A DNA stretch of 64,000 nucleotides from Halichoerus grypus. Taxonomy: Eukaryota; Chordata; Mammalia; Carnivora; Phocidae. The DNA lies in the NCBI RefSeq assembly GCF_964656455.1, contig NC_135721.1, forward strand, positions 80,518,754-80,582,753. Direction: 5' to 3'. The notes beneath the pieces were generated by a model. That model did not search any database. It was not told the origin of the DNA and worked only from the letters and a program-made list of their open reading frames with translations. Within the stretch, counting starts at the first letter, position 1, and the number at the start of each line of letters is the position of its first letter. Positions 47,569-58,426 of the stretch are shown here, piece after piece. Position numbers and translations under genes: made by a program.

Positions 47569-48540
47569 ATGGTAAAACTCATCTCAAAAGAACAAGAGGA
47601 AGTTCTGACTGCCAGGGACCTAATCAGTATGGCTATAAGATACTGGAACTAGAGTTCAGAATAACGATTATAAATATACTAGCTGACCTTGAAAAAAGCA
47701 TAGAAAACACGAGAAAATCCCTATCAGGAGAAATAAAAGAACTAAAATCTAAACAAGTTGAAATCAAAAAGGCTATTAATGAGATGCAATCAAAAATGGA
47801 GGCTTTACGGATACCTGGGTGGCTCAGTCAGTTAGCATCTACCTTCGGCTCAGGTCATGATCCCAGGATCCTGGAATCGAGCCCCAAATTGGGTTCCTTG
47901 CTCAGCGGGGAGACTGCTTCTCCCTCTGACTGCTGTTCCCCCTGCTTGCGCTGTTGTTCTATCTCTCTATCTCTGACAAATAAATAAATAAAATCTTTAA
48001 AAAAAAATGGAGGCTCTAACTGCTATGATGAATGACTCAGAAGAGAGAATTAGTAATATAGAAGACAAAATGATGGAGAATAAAGAAGCTGAGAAAAAGA
48101 GGGATAAACAACTAATGGATCACCAGGGGAGAATTCAAGAGATCAGTGATACCATGGAGCAAAACAATATTAGAATTGAAATCACAGAAAAAGGAAAGGG
48201 GAGGGGGAAGAAGATATACTTGAGCAAATTATACCTGAGAACTACCCTAATCTGGGAAAGGAAACAGGCAATCAAGTCCAGGAGGCACAGAGAATCCCCC
48301 TCAAAATCATGAAAAATAGGTCAACACCTCAAAATAACAGTGAAGCTTGCAAATCTCAGAGAAAAAGAGAAAATCCTGAAAGTAGCTCGGGACAAGAGGT
48401 CGGTAACCTACAAGGGTAGAAACATTAGACTGGTAGCAGACCTATCCACAGAGACCTGGAAAGCCAAAAAGGACTGGCAAGACATATTCAGGGTGCCAAA
48501 TGAGAAAAATATGCAGCCAAGAATAGTTTACCAGCAAGGC
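47569..48540 (+). pseudogene. L1 ORF1 relic, split by SINE
   Basis: Coiled-coil half at about 47640-47800 (LEFRITIINILADLEKSIEN; EIKELKSKQVEIKKAINEMQ), interrupted by a SINE at 47808-48003. It continues at 48008 (EERISNIEDKMMENKEAEKK) to the C-terminal half (KLANLREKEKILKVARDKRS; YKGRNIRLVADLSTETWKAK). Frameshifts separate the pieces. No functional protein expected. Confidence 0.82.
47808..48003 (+). mobile_element. CAN-SINE in ORF1
   Basis: Head GGATACCTGGGTGGCTCAG. Target duplication AAAAATGGAGGCTYTAC before (to 47807) and, with one extra base, AAAAATGGAGGCTCTAAC after. Confidence 0.93.
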
Positions 48541-48832
48541 TGTCATTCAAAATAGAAGAAGAGATAAAAAGCTTCCAGGGCAAACAGAAACTAAAAGAAT
48601 TTGTGATCACTAAACCAGCTCTGCAAGAAATATTAAAGGGGATCCTTGAAGCAAAGAGAGAGCCCAAAAGTAACAGACCAGAAAGGACCAAGACAATATA
48701 CAGAAACAGGTGACTTTATAGGTAATACAGTAGCACTAAATCCAAATCTTTCAATAGTTACTCTGAATGTAAATGGGCTAAATGTCCCAATCAAAAGACA
48801 CAGGGTATCAGATTGGATAAAAAAGCAAGACC

Positions 48833-49028
48833 AGGGAGCCTGGGTGGCTCAGTTGGGTGAGCATCTGCCTTCAGTTCAGGTCATCATCCCGGGTCCCTGA
48901 GATCAAGCCCCACATCAGGCTCCCCGCTTGGTGGGGAGCCTGCTTCCCCTTCTCCTTCTGCCTGCCACTCCCCCTGCTTGTGCTCTCTCTGTCAAATAAA
49001 TATAAAATCTTAAAAAAAAAAAAAATTT
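48833..49028 (+). mobile_element. CAN-SINE in ORF2 endonuclease region
   Basis: Head GGGAGCCTGGGTGGCTCAG. Exact target duplication AAAAAGCAAGACC before and at 49029-49041. Confidence 0.95.
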
Positions 49029-50584
49029 AAAAAGCAAGACCCATCGATATGCTATCCGCAAGAGACTCATTTTAGACCCAAGGACACCTCCAGCTTGAAA
49101 ATGAGGGGGTGAAGAACCATTTATTATGCTAATGGACATCAAAAGAAAGCTGGGGTAGCAATCTTTATATCAGACAAATTAGATTTTAAAACAAAGACGG
49201 TAATAAAAGATTAAGAGGTACACTATATCAAAATTAAAGGGTCTATCCAACAAGAAGATCTAACAACTGTAAATACTTAATGCTGCTAACTTGGGAACAG
49301 CCAAATATATAAACCAGTTAATAACAAAATTAAAGAAACAAATTGATAATAATACAATAATAATTGGGGACATTAGCACTTCACTCATTGCAATGGACAG
49401 ATCATATAAGCAGCAGATCAACAAGGAAACAAGGGCTTTGAATGACACATTGGACCAGATGGACTTAACAGATATATTCAGATCATTCCATCCTAAAGCA
49501 ACAGAATACATATTCTTCTCTCTAGTGCACATGGAACATTCCCCAGAATAGATCACATTCGCAGTCACAAATCAGGTCTCAACCAGTATGAAAAGACTGG
49601 GATTATTCCCTGCATATTTTTAGACAACAATGCTTTGAAACTTGAACTCAAATCACAAGAGGAAATTTGGAAAGAACTCAAATACATGGAGGTTAAAGAG
49701 CATCCTACTAAAGAATGAATGGGTCAACCAGGAAATTAAAGAATTAAAATTCATGGAAACAAATGAAAATGAAAACACAACTGTTCAAAACCTTTGGGAG
49801 GCAGCAAAGGTGGTCCTAAGAGGGAAGTACATAGCAATACAAGCCATTCTCAAGAAACAAGAAAAGTCTCAAATACACAATCTAACCCTACACCTAAAGG
49901 AACAGGAGAAAGAAAAGCAAAGAAAGCCTAAATGCAGCAGGAGAAGTGAATTAATAACGATTAGAGGGGAAATCAATGAAATAGAAACCAAAAGAATACT
50001 AGAACAGAGCAATGAAACTAGGAGCTGATTCTTCAAAAGAATAAACAAAATCGATAAACCCCTGGTCAGATTCATCAAAAAGAAAAGTAAAGGACCCAAA
50101 TAAATAAAATAGTGAATGAAAGAGGAAAGATCACAACCAACACCAAAGAAACACAAACAATTATAAGAACATAGTATGAGCAACTATATGCCAACAAATT
50201 AGACAATCTGGAAGAAATGGATGCATTCCTAGAAATGTATAAACTACCAAAACTGAAACAGGAAGAAATAGAAAACCTGAACAGACCCATAACCAACAAG
50301 GAAATTGAGGCAGTAATCAAAAATCTCCCAAAACACAAGCGTCCAAGGCCAGATGGCTTTCCAGGGGAATTCTACCAAACATTTAAAGAAGAATTTATAT
50401 CTATGCTTCTGAAGCTGTTTCAAAAAATAGAAATGGAAGGAATACTTCCAAGCTCGTTCTGAGGCCAGCATTACCCTGATCCCAAAACCAAAGACCCCAC
50501 CAAAAAGAATTACAGGCCAATATCCCTGATGAACATGGATGCCAAAATTCCCCCAAGGTAACAGCCAACAAGGTCCAACAGTAC

Positions 50585-50632
50585 ATTAAATGCTGGGCAT
50601 GGAGCCTACTTAAAAAATAATTAAACCAAAGC
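50585..50632 (+). mobile_element. SINE 3' remnant at a deletion junction
   Basis: The short stretch TGCTGGGCATGGAGCCTACT followed by TAAAAAATAATTAAA resembles the 3' part of an old CAN-SINE. It sits where about 1 kb of ORF2 is missing. Confidence 0.55.
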
Positions 50633-52184
50633 TGGCGGCATCACAATTCCAGACTTCAAGCTCTATTACAACAAAGCTGTCATCATCAAGACAGTATGGT
50701 ACTGGCACAAAAACAGACACATAGATCAATGGAACAGACTAGAGAGCCCAGAAATGGACCCTCAACTCTATGGTCAACTAATCTTTGACAAAGCAGGAAA
50801 GAATATCCAATGGAGAAAAGACAGTCTCTTCAACAAATGGTGTTGGGAATATTGGACAGCCACATGCAGAAGAATGAAACTGAACCACTTTCTTACAGCT
50901 TACACAAAAATAAACTCAAAATGGATGAAAGACCTAAAAATGTAAGACAGGAATCCATCAAAATCCTAGGGGAGAACACAGGCAATAACCTCTTCGACCT
51001 TGGCCGCAGCAACTTCTTGCTAGACACATCTCCAAAGGCAAGGGAAACAAAGGAAAAATGAACTACTGGAATTTCATAAAAATAAAAAACCTTTGCACAG
51101 CAAAGGAAATAGTCAACAAAACCAAAAGACAACTGACAGAATGGGAGAAGATATTTGCAAATGGCATATCAGATAAAGGGCTAGTATCCAAGATCTAGAA
51201 AGAATTTATCAAACTCAACACCCAAAAAACAAATAATCCAGTCAAGAAATGGGCAGAAGACATGAACAGACATTTCTCCAAAGATGACATATAAATGGCC
51301 ATCAGACACATGAAAAAATGGCTCAACATTACTCGGCATCAGGGAAATACAAATCAAAATCACAATGAGATACCAACCCATGCCAGTCAGAATGGCTAAA
51401 ATGAACAAGTCAGGAAACAACAGATATTGGTGAGGATGCAGAGAAAGGGGAACCCTCTTCACTGCTGGTGGGAATGCAAGCTGGTGCAGTCACTCTGGAA
51501 AACAGTATGGAGGTTCCTCAAAAAGTTAAAAATAGAGCTACCCTACCACCCAGCAATTGCACCACCAGGTATTTACCCCAAAGATACAAAATGTAGTGAT
51601 CTGAAGGGGCACCTGCACCCCAATGTTTATAGCAGCAAATGTCCACAATAGGCAAACTATGGAAATAGCCCAGATGTCCACTGACAGATGACTGGATAAA
51701 GAAGATGTGGTATAATGGAATATTATGCAGCCATCAGAAAGGATGAAATCTTATCATTTACACTGACGTGGATGGAACTGGAGGGTATTATGCTGAGTGA
51801 ATAAGTTAATCAGAAAAAGACAATTATCATATGATCTCACTCATATGTAATTTAAGAAACAAAACAGAGGATCATAGTAGAAGAAGGGAAAAATAAAACA
51901 AGATGAAATCTGAGAGGGAGACAAACGATAAGAGACTCTTAATCATGGGAAACTGAGGGCTGCTGGAGGGGGACGGGTGGGGCGATGAGGTAACTGGGTG
52001 ATAGACATTAAAGAAGGCACATGATACAAGGAGCACTGGGTATTATATGAGACTGATGAATCACTGAACTCTACCTCTGAAACTAATAATATGTGAATTA
52101 AATGAATTTAAATTTTAAAAAAGAGAGAGAGGAAAGAAAAAAAAAAAAAGAAAAATGAACATCAAAAAAAGAAAAAAAATGAAG

Positions 52185-52375
52185 ACAGGTGGATTCCGAG
52201 GAGGGGAGGAGGAAGGGAACAAAGTGACCCAAATCAGCAGAAAATACCCTTGAGAAGCGATGGGAAAATCCAATTCCCAGCTGGATCTTTGTCATATCCA
52301 GGATTACTATAGGAGAATAATTTTCCTGAATGTAATGAGAAAAAAATAATAATAAAAGATGGTAGACTCTGACAT
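52185..52375 (+). other. Putative L1 3' transduction
   Basis: Unique-looking sequence (GACAGGTGGATTCCGAGGAG ... TCCAGGATTACTATAGGAGA) between the L1's own A-rich 3' end (52113-52180) and the right target duplication. It ends with AATAAA at 52351-52356 and a short A-run about 20 bp later, as expected when transcription read through the source L1's signal into flanking DNA. Confidence 0.8.
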
Positions 52376-52381
52376 GAAAAA

Positions 52382-52495
52382 GAAAATCATAAGGAAGAGA
52401 GAATACATTTATAATACTGTACCACATCTATCAAAAAAAAAAAATTTCATATAAGTGGAACACAGTTCAAACCCATGGTGTTTAAGGGTCAACTG
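52382..52495 (+). mobile_element. Tigger-type DNA transposon, right part
   Basis: Resumes the element broken at 45834. Ends CATGGTGTTTAAGGGTCAACTG, the inverted repeat of the left end, followed by TA. Confidence 0.85.
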
Positions 52496-52518
52496 TATAT
52501 ATACATCATTCATCATGC

Positions 52519-52733
52519 CAAAAGTTGGCCAACTACAGCCCATGGACCAAATCTGAACACTGTTTACTGTTATAAATAACATCTTATTAGAATACAGCCA
52601 TGCTCATTCACTTACTTATTGCCTGTAGCTACTTTTGCATTATGTCAGAGTTGAGTCATGACAGACTGCATGGCTCACAGAGCCCAAAATATTTACTATT
52701 TCATCCTTAAAGAAAAAAATTGCTGACTCCTCA
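52519..52733 (+). mobile_element. MER5A-like hAT-Charlie element
   Basis: Starts CAAAAGTTGGCCAACTACAG and contains CCAAATCTGAACACTGTTTA, GAATACAGCCATGCTCATTC and AAATATTTACTATTTCATCC. It ends AAAATTGCTGACTCCTC, the imperfect inverted terminal repeat. These match MER5A by recall. Confidence 0.85.
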
Positions 52734-53003
52734 TCTACACTAAACAGAGTAACCATAAAAAAACATTCTCCCAGCTGGTACCAAAGAATTTCTCCCAAGC
52801 TCTTTCAGTTTGGTCACACTAGATCAAAAATCCAATTATCAATAGGTCAGTCATGTAATAATTCACATATCCACTCCACTCACCACACACCCATACAAAC
52901 ACATACAAAATTATTAACAAATATATAACCTTAAGAGATAGGTATGGGCAACAATGTTCTTTGGCTAGCAGTTAAAGAAACCCTTCTCAAAAAAAGAGTG
53001 CTA

Positions 53004-53197
53004 TGGGGCGCCTGGGTGGCTCAGTCATTAAGCCTCTGTCTTTGGCTTAGGTTGTGATCCTGGGTTCCTGGGATTGAGCCCCGCATCGGGCTCCCCGCTT
53101 GGCAGGAGGCCTGCTTCTCCCTCTCCTACTCCCCCTGCTTGTGTTCCTTCTCTCGCTGTGTCTCTCTCTTGTCAAATAAAATCTTTAAAAAAAAAAA
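53004..53197 (+). mobile_element. CAN-SINE (young subtype)
   Basis: Head GGGGCGCCTGGGTGGCTCAG, tail CTCTCGCTGTGTCTCTC. Exact target duplication AAAAAGAGTGCTA at 52991-53003 and 53201-53213 (extendable by A residues). Confidence 0.95.
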
Positions 53198-53213
53198 AAA
53201 AAAAAGAGTGCTA

Positions 53214-53345
53214 GAGTTGTATGGTGACAGATAGTACCTACACTTGTGCTGAGCACAGTATACCATATAACATTGTCAAATCATTATTGTACATCTGAAA
53301 CTAATATAATGTTTTGTGTCAACCAACTGTACTTCAATTAAAAAG
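53214..53345 (+). mobile_element. Short L1 3' end
   Basis: GGTGACAGATAGTACCTACA, then CATCTGAAACTAATATAATG, TGTACTTCAATTAAAAA. A severely 5'-truncated L1 used as target by the next SINE. Confidence 0.82.
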
Positions 53346-53350
53346 AGAGA

Positions 53351-53553
53351 GGGGGCGTCTGGTGGCTCAGTTGGTTAAGCAACTGCCTTCAGCTCAGGTC
53401 ATGATCCCAGGGTCCTGGGATCGAGTTCCACATCAGGCTCCCTGCTCAGTGGGGAGTCTGCTCCTCCCTCTCCCTCTGTCCCTCCCCTGGCTTGTGCTCT
53501 CTCCTCTCTTGCTCACTCTCTTTCTCAAATAAATAAATAAAATCTTAAAAAAA
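53351..53553 (+). mobile_element. CAN-SINE
   Basis: Head GGGGGCGTCTGGTGGCTCAG, A-tail. Flanked by AAAAAGAGAG on both sides. Confidence 0.92.
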
Positions 53554-54558
53554 AAAGAGAGCGAGAGCACACTAGATTGAGAGTGTGATGGGGAAAAGTA
53601 ATCTCTCCAGGGATAAAGCAGGCTTCCAGACAACAGTAAGTGAAGGCCATCCATACTCCTACTGTGGGAGGCCATAAATGAATTCAGGGAAGCCAAAGAA
53701 CTTAGATCAAATGAGAAATGTTGTAGCTAGTTGTCACTGCCAATGAGAAAGGCTGTAACAAGCAGTGACTACAGAACATCAAAAACAGAAACTAAAAACA
53801 TATAGCTACCTAAAGAATTCCAGGATGCATATTATCTCTGAGAGTCTGAGCTTAGTTACATTTTAGAATCCATGAAGTTCCAGCCCAAAGCTTTCATTTT
53901 TGAAGTGACTGGGTTTACCCCAATTTCTGCTCATCTACTTCTCCTTACACAAATACAAACATAATCATTCTCCTGTCTTTCTTGAACTATTCTTTCTCAT
54001 CTTTCAGTCAAAAACTGGCAAAAGTTAAAAAAAAAAAAAAAAGGATACACAACTCCTATTAAGCAGTAACCTAGATTACATCACTTATGTAATCACAGTA
54101 CGATATGATAGCCCTCTGTATGACAGCACTCTGTATTCACGCTAGTACAGTGCCTAGCATATAATAGATGTCCAGAAAATAAACGAATGTTAAATAAGCA
54201 GTGGTGTAAAACAGCAGTTAAAAGAAGTATTAGCTAAAATCAATGCGTAAAAATCTCCACATTATCATGTTGTTGTTTTTTTTTTTTGCTCATTTAAATC
54301 TAGTAATTTAGTAATTGCTCTTATATTTTAAAAACTCTAAACTGCAAAAACATCTTCTCAGCTGGATGCTAAAACAGATGATGAGAGATCAAAAGCTTAA
54401 GAATACCATATTTATATTTGGAAGTATTATAGGAAATAAAGTTAATCAAAATTTTCTCTAGCTAGAATATATTCTAAGACTTTGATATATAATTTGTTAA
54501 ATATAGATGATAGGTTTTAAAAATCTTATAATCTAGTATTTATTAAAATAGGTCTTAC
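53554..54558. other. Intron, mostly unique
   Basis: No recognised repeat. A 17-bp A-run near 54027 and a T-run near 54272 are the only simple tracts. The 3' side is the donor flank of the exon at 54559. Confidence 0.45.
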
Positions 54559-54678
54559 CTGCTTTTTTAAGTTATCATTCAATTCTTTCAATGCATCGAA
54601 AGAGGACCTTAGCCTCTTGCTTTCTTTATTTCTTTCCTTAAGAACTTCAGTTAAATGCTCAACTTCTGCATCGTGTTG
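54559..54678 (-). CDS. CCDC138: CCDC138 exon (coiled-coil part; first of five in window)
   Basis: This 120-bp exon encodes 40 residues in phase 0, starting QHDAEVEHLTEVLKERNKES and ending ELNDNLKKQ. On the minus strand it is preceded by a pyrimidine-rich TTCCCTTCTAG acceptor and followed by a GTAAG donor. The peptide is highly charged with heptad-spaced leucines, as expected of the coiled-coil region of CCDC138, which I recognise from the human protein (about 665 aa). The family is reported at the centrosome and centriolar satellites, but its biochemical role is poorly defined. The exon length is a multiple of three, so skipping it would keep the frame. The upstream exons must lie beyond position 64000; I found no further exon between 54679 and 64000. 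Confidence 0.85.
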
Positions 54679-55629
54679 CTAGAAGGGAAAAAAAATCTGA
54701 TCTAAAAATTAGGTAAGGATTCCATCCTTGAATCAGGACTTTAATCAGTACATTTAAGCATACATGACTAATACTGCAAATAGTTTATAAAAACTGTATC
54801 ATCAACCAACATAATAACTAAGCATTAAAAGCATTTGTTAAGTTCCTTAAAAAACTATTTTCTGCAGGTGCTCAAAAAGATCCACTGAACGCACTGAAAT
54901 AATTTCTTTCATATCATGGAATGATAAAACAATGAAGGGTTCCTGATCTTCTTCAAGAGACTAGTTAGTTATTCACAGCTTTATAAATTAAAATTTAAGA
55001 TTTAAGTTACCCTTGAAAATAAACAGTCATAGATAGAACTAATTTCTTGTTCTCATTAAGTAGCTAAAATTGTTTACATCTCAAAAAATTTAAAAACATA
55101 ATTAAATTTCTGAGTGTCAAACTATTTGACTCTCCTTAATCAGTTTTATAAATAATTCAAATCATGTAACTCTCTAATTACATTTAAATGAGGTAACACA
55201 TTTTGATTTAAAGTGCAAATATGTATAGTTTATTTCACATTTTATTCTCAATTTATAATGTATTAAAACAAACAAGTTTCTATAGGAAATCAAGAAACTG
55301 AATTAATTTCTTTCTTCCAAGTAATCATATAGGTACCATTAAAATAAGGCTGTTATCTTTACACTTAGTAAGAATAACAGACAAATCTCAAGAGAAAAAA
55401 ATTCAAGAATAAATCAAGGAGGAAAACCTCTTGAGAATCCAAGCATTTCTTTTTCTGCCCTTTTTAAAAATCCAATCATGTGAAAACATTAGCTTTATGT
55501 AATTTTATTATTACATTAAATGATTCTTTAAATAACTTAGTATATAGTCACAAATATGGTTATTTCAAACATTAGGTTAATATTCTCTTTCTCCAAATTC
55601 TTCCAAATCCAAAGATACTAAAAATATAG
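54679..55629. other. Intron, mostly unique
   Basis: AT-rich sequence upstream (minus strand) of the exon at 54559-54678. No exon or repeat recognised. Confidence 0.45.
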
Positions 55630-56354
55630 GATATGAGTTCCATTTCCAGAATGGCAAAATAAGCCCACTACACTCTAGTTCTGTTACTGATTACAACTAA
55701 AAATCTTAGACAAAACACAAAAAGTGACTACCTTAAGGACTGTAAAAAGTAAACAGAAGCAGGGAGTTGTAAAAAGGAGTGAAAATGTGGAGAAGCAACC
55801 CTCAAGAGGGTGAAGTTTCCAGGGTTTTTGTTTTTTCTTTTCTCTAGTAGTCTTGCCCCAACACAGGCCTCTGGCTATTGAAGTGCAGCTGAAGTACAGG
55901 CTGCTAAAACTCTGAGAGAAACTCCACCTTTCCACCCAGGGAAGCCAGGAAAACGGCCACTGTGAGCCAAGGAATGTGGGGAGTATCTCAGAGAAGAGAA
56001 GATAGACTCAGAAAGAACATGTTTTCATTCTGGTGTACATAAACTCGTAGAAATCTGGCCAAACCCTAAGCCGCCTAAGCACAGCACAGACAAAAGCAGC
56101 AGAGCAAACATGGAGAGATCAGAGCTCAGTTTAAAAATACTACCCAAGTCTCAGACTAACCCCCAAATTCTGTAAGCATGGGAAAGACACAGAGCACCAT
56201 AATACAGGTCTTGAGAACTGAACTAAGATTCATGTCACTGCCTGAGTATCAGACTAACCTAAGTGGCACATGCACAAGACATCTATGAAGCAACATCATA
56301 AAAGCTCTGAAAACTGAACTGAGGTGAGAAAGAATTTTGGCCTATACCTAATTA
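55630..56354 (+). mobile_element. Old L1 5' UTR, segment 1
   Basis: L1M-type 5' UTR text (TCCATTTCCAGAATGGCAAA; ACTGATTACAACTAAAAATC; CACTGTGAGCCAAGGAATGT). It breaks at about 56354 and resumes near 63707. Confidence 0.65.
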
Positions 56355-58222
56355 GGATGGAGTAGGGAAAATGGAGTAGGAAGATCCTGAGCTCACCTCT
56401 TCCTGTGAACACACCAAGGCTGCAACTAATAGAGAACAACCCCCTCTGAGAATAACCTGAAGGCTAGCAGAACAGCTCTTCCACAGGTAAAGATACAAAG
56501 AAACAGGGACATCAAGAAGGATGGGAGAGGCAGAAATACAATCTGGTCAGGAAACAAACCCTGGCACAGCAACCCACAAGCAGGAGGGATAGCACAGATA
56601 TGGAGGTCCTAAGGAGTGTTGGGGTTCAAGCCCCATATGAGGCATACTCCCACCCTTGCCCTGGGGATCTGCACTAGGAAGAGAAGTCCCCATAACATCT
56701 GGCTTTGAAACTCAGCAGGGCATAAATCCAGGAGCATTGAAAAATCAGTATGACTTAATTCCTGGAGAGCTGCAAGCTAGTAAGAAACCAAAACTCCACA
56801 ATCTCACTCACTTCAAGATCCACCATACAGGCAGCAGTGTGAAAAGTGCCTGCACCATATATAAGGGATATCTACTAATTTTAGCATGTGTGCCAGAGAA
56901 GCAGGGATCTACAGGAAATTTCTCTAGGAGAAAAAGCCATGGGGTGCCATTTTGGGGCCCTCTTTCAGCCTAGCTGTTCCAATGCCAGCGGGTGCCAGTT
57001 TTAACACTCTCCATCTACCTTGCTAGCACTGCTCACCTCACTCTGGCATTCCCCTGCAGATCCACCCCACCCTTCCCACCTAACCAAGCAGGCAACTCTC
57101 CTGACCCACTACACCTGGCAGGCAATCTCAGCAGCACCCACCCTGACACACCCAGTGGGCATCCTTAGTCAGGATGGGCAACCGTTCAAAGAAACTTTTG
57201 TCCCAGGGAGGGGGAGCCAGCATCACAAGTCACCCCACAGGCAGCAGTCATAGGAGGGACTCTCAGCCAGCATGCTGACCAGTCCCAACCACCAATGCAC
57301 CTGCAGTAGTCATGGCCAGGCACTGTAGCCAGATGCTGGCCCAGGGCACAGTCCCGTTCTCAACTGTACCAGCAGGAATTGTACCCCAATCACAAGTGGA
57401 GGACACACACAGGGGACAGCCCTGGAGTACCTGGTTTTGGTGACCAGGGGATTGTACTTTTGGGCCCCACATATCACCTTCTACTGAAGGCCCATACTTT
57501 CAATGCAAGGAGACGTAACTGTTTTACCTAATACACAAAAACAGAGAGTCAGACAAAATGAGAAGACTGAGGAATATGTTATGAACAAAAGAACGAGAAA
57601 AAAATCTCAGGAAAAGAACTAAATGAAACAGAGATAAACAATCGACCTGATAAAGAATTCAAAGTAATGGTCATAAAGTTATTCTACTTTGGGGAGAAAA
57701 ATGGATGAATTCAGTGAGAACCTCAACAGAGACAGGATTTATAAAAAAAGACAGAAAATATAAAAAAAAATATAAATAAAGGATGAAGAATATAATAACT
57801 GAACTAAAAAATACACTAAAGATAATTAACAGCAGATTAGAGGATGCAGAAGAACAGAGATCAGCAATCTAGAAGACAGGGTAGTGGAAATCATCCAAAT
57901 TGAACAGCAAAGAGTATGAAAATAGGTTAAGGGACCTCTAGAACAACATCAGGTATACTAACAACTGCATTATAAGGGTACATAAGGAGAAGAGAGAAAG
58001 AAATAGGTAGAAAAATTATTTGAAGAACAGTTAAAAACTACTCTAACCTGGAGAAGGAAACAGACATCCAGGTCCAGGAAGTACAGAGAGCCCCAAACAA
58101 GATGAACCCAAAGAGGTCCATAGGAAGAATCATAATAATTAACATATCAAAAATTAAAGTTAAAAAGATAATCTTAAAAGAAGCAAGAAAAAAGCAACTA
58201 GTTACATGAAAGGGAACACTTA

Positions 58223-58426
58223 GGGGCACCTAAGTGGCTCAGTCGGTTGGGCGTCCGACTCTTGATTTCAGCCCAGGTCATGAATTCAGGGTCGTGGGAT
58301 CAAGCCCCATGTTGGGCTCCGGACTCAGCAGGGAGTCTGCTTGAGATTCTCTCTTCCTCTCCCTCTGCTCCTCCCCCAAAGCATGTGCGTACACATTCTC
58401 TCTTAAATAAATAAATAAATAAACAA
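58223..58426 (+). mobile_element. CAN-SINE (older body)
   Basis: Head GGGGCACCTAAGTGGCTCAG, body CTTGAGATTCTCTC. Exact 15-bp target duplication GAAAGGGAACACTTA at 58208-58222 and 58427-58441. Confidence 0.96.

Larger units (their letters stand above)
48740..51060 (+). pseudogene. L1 ORF2 relic with RT-core deletion
   Basis: Endonuclease part at 48740-49620 (LNDTLDQMDLTDIFRSFHPK; IIGDISTSL). Linker and RT start at 49640-50530 ([40 protein letters not shown]). The sequence then jumps from NMDAKI text at about 50545 to [12 protein letters not shown] text at about 50640. The RT catalytic block is absent. The C-terminal part resumes and ends near 51060. A SINE-like remnant sits in the gap. Confidence 0.82.
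45835..52381 (+). mobile_element. Near full-length L1 with target duplication and 3' transduction
   Basis: Exact 14-bp target duplication GAAAATCATAAGGA (45821-45834; 52382-52395). The 5' UTR starts CAGACATTCCAAGATGGCGG. ORF1 begins at about 47569 (MVKLISKEQEEVLTARDLIS) and is frameshifted. ORF2 begins at about 48740 (NPNLSIVTLNVNGLNVPIKR) and is split by stops, a SINE and a deletion of its RT core near 50550-50635. The ordinary L1 3' end is near 52125, followed by about 250 bp of extra sequence. Three SINEs are nested (47105, 47808, 48833). Confidence 0.93.
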
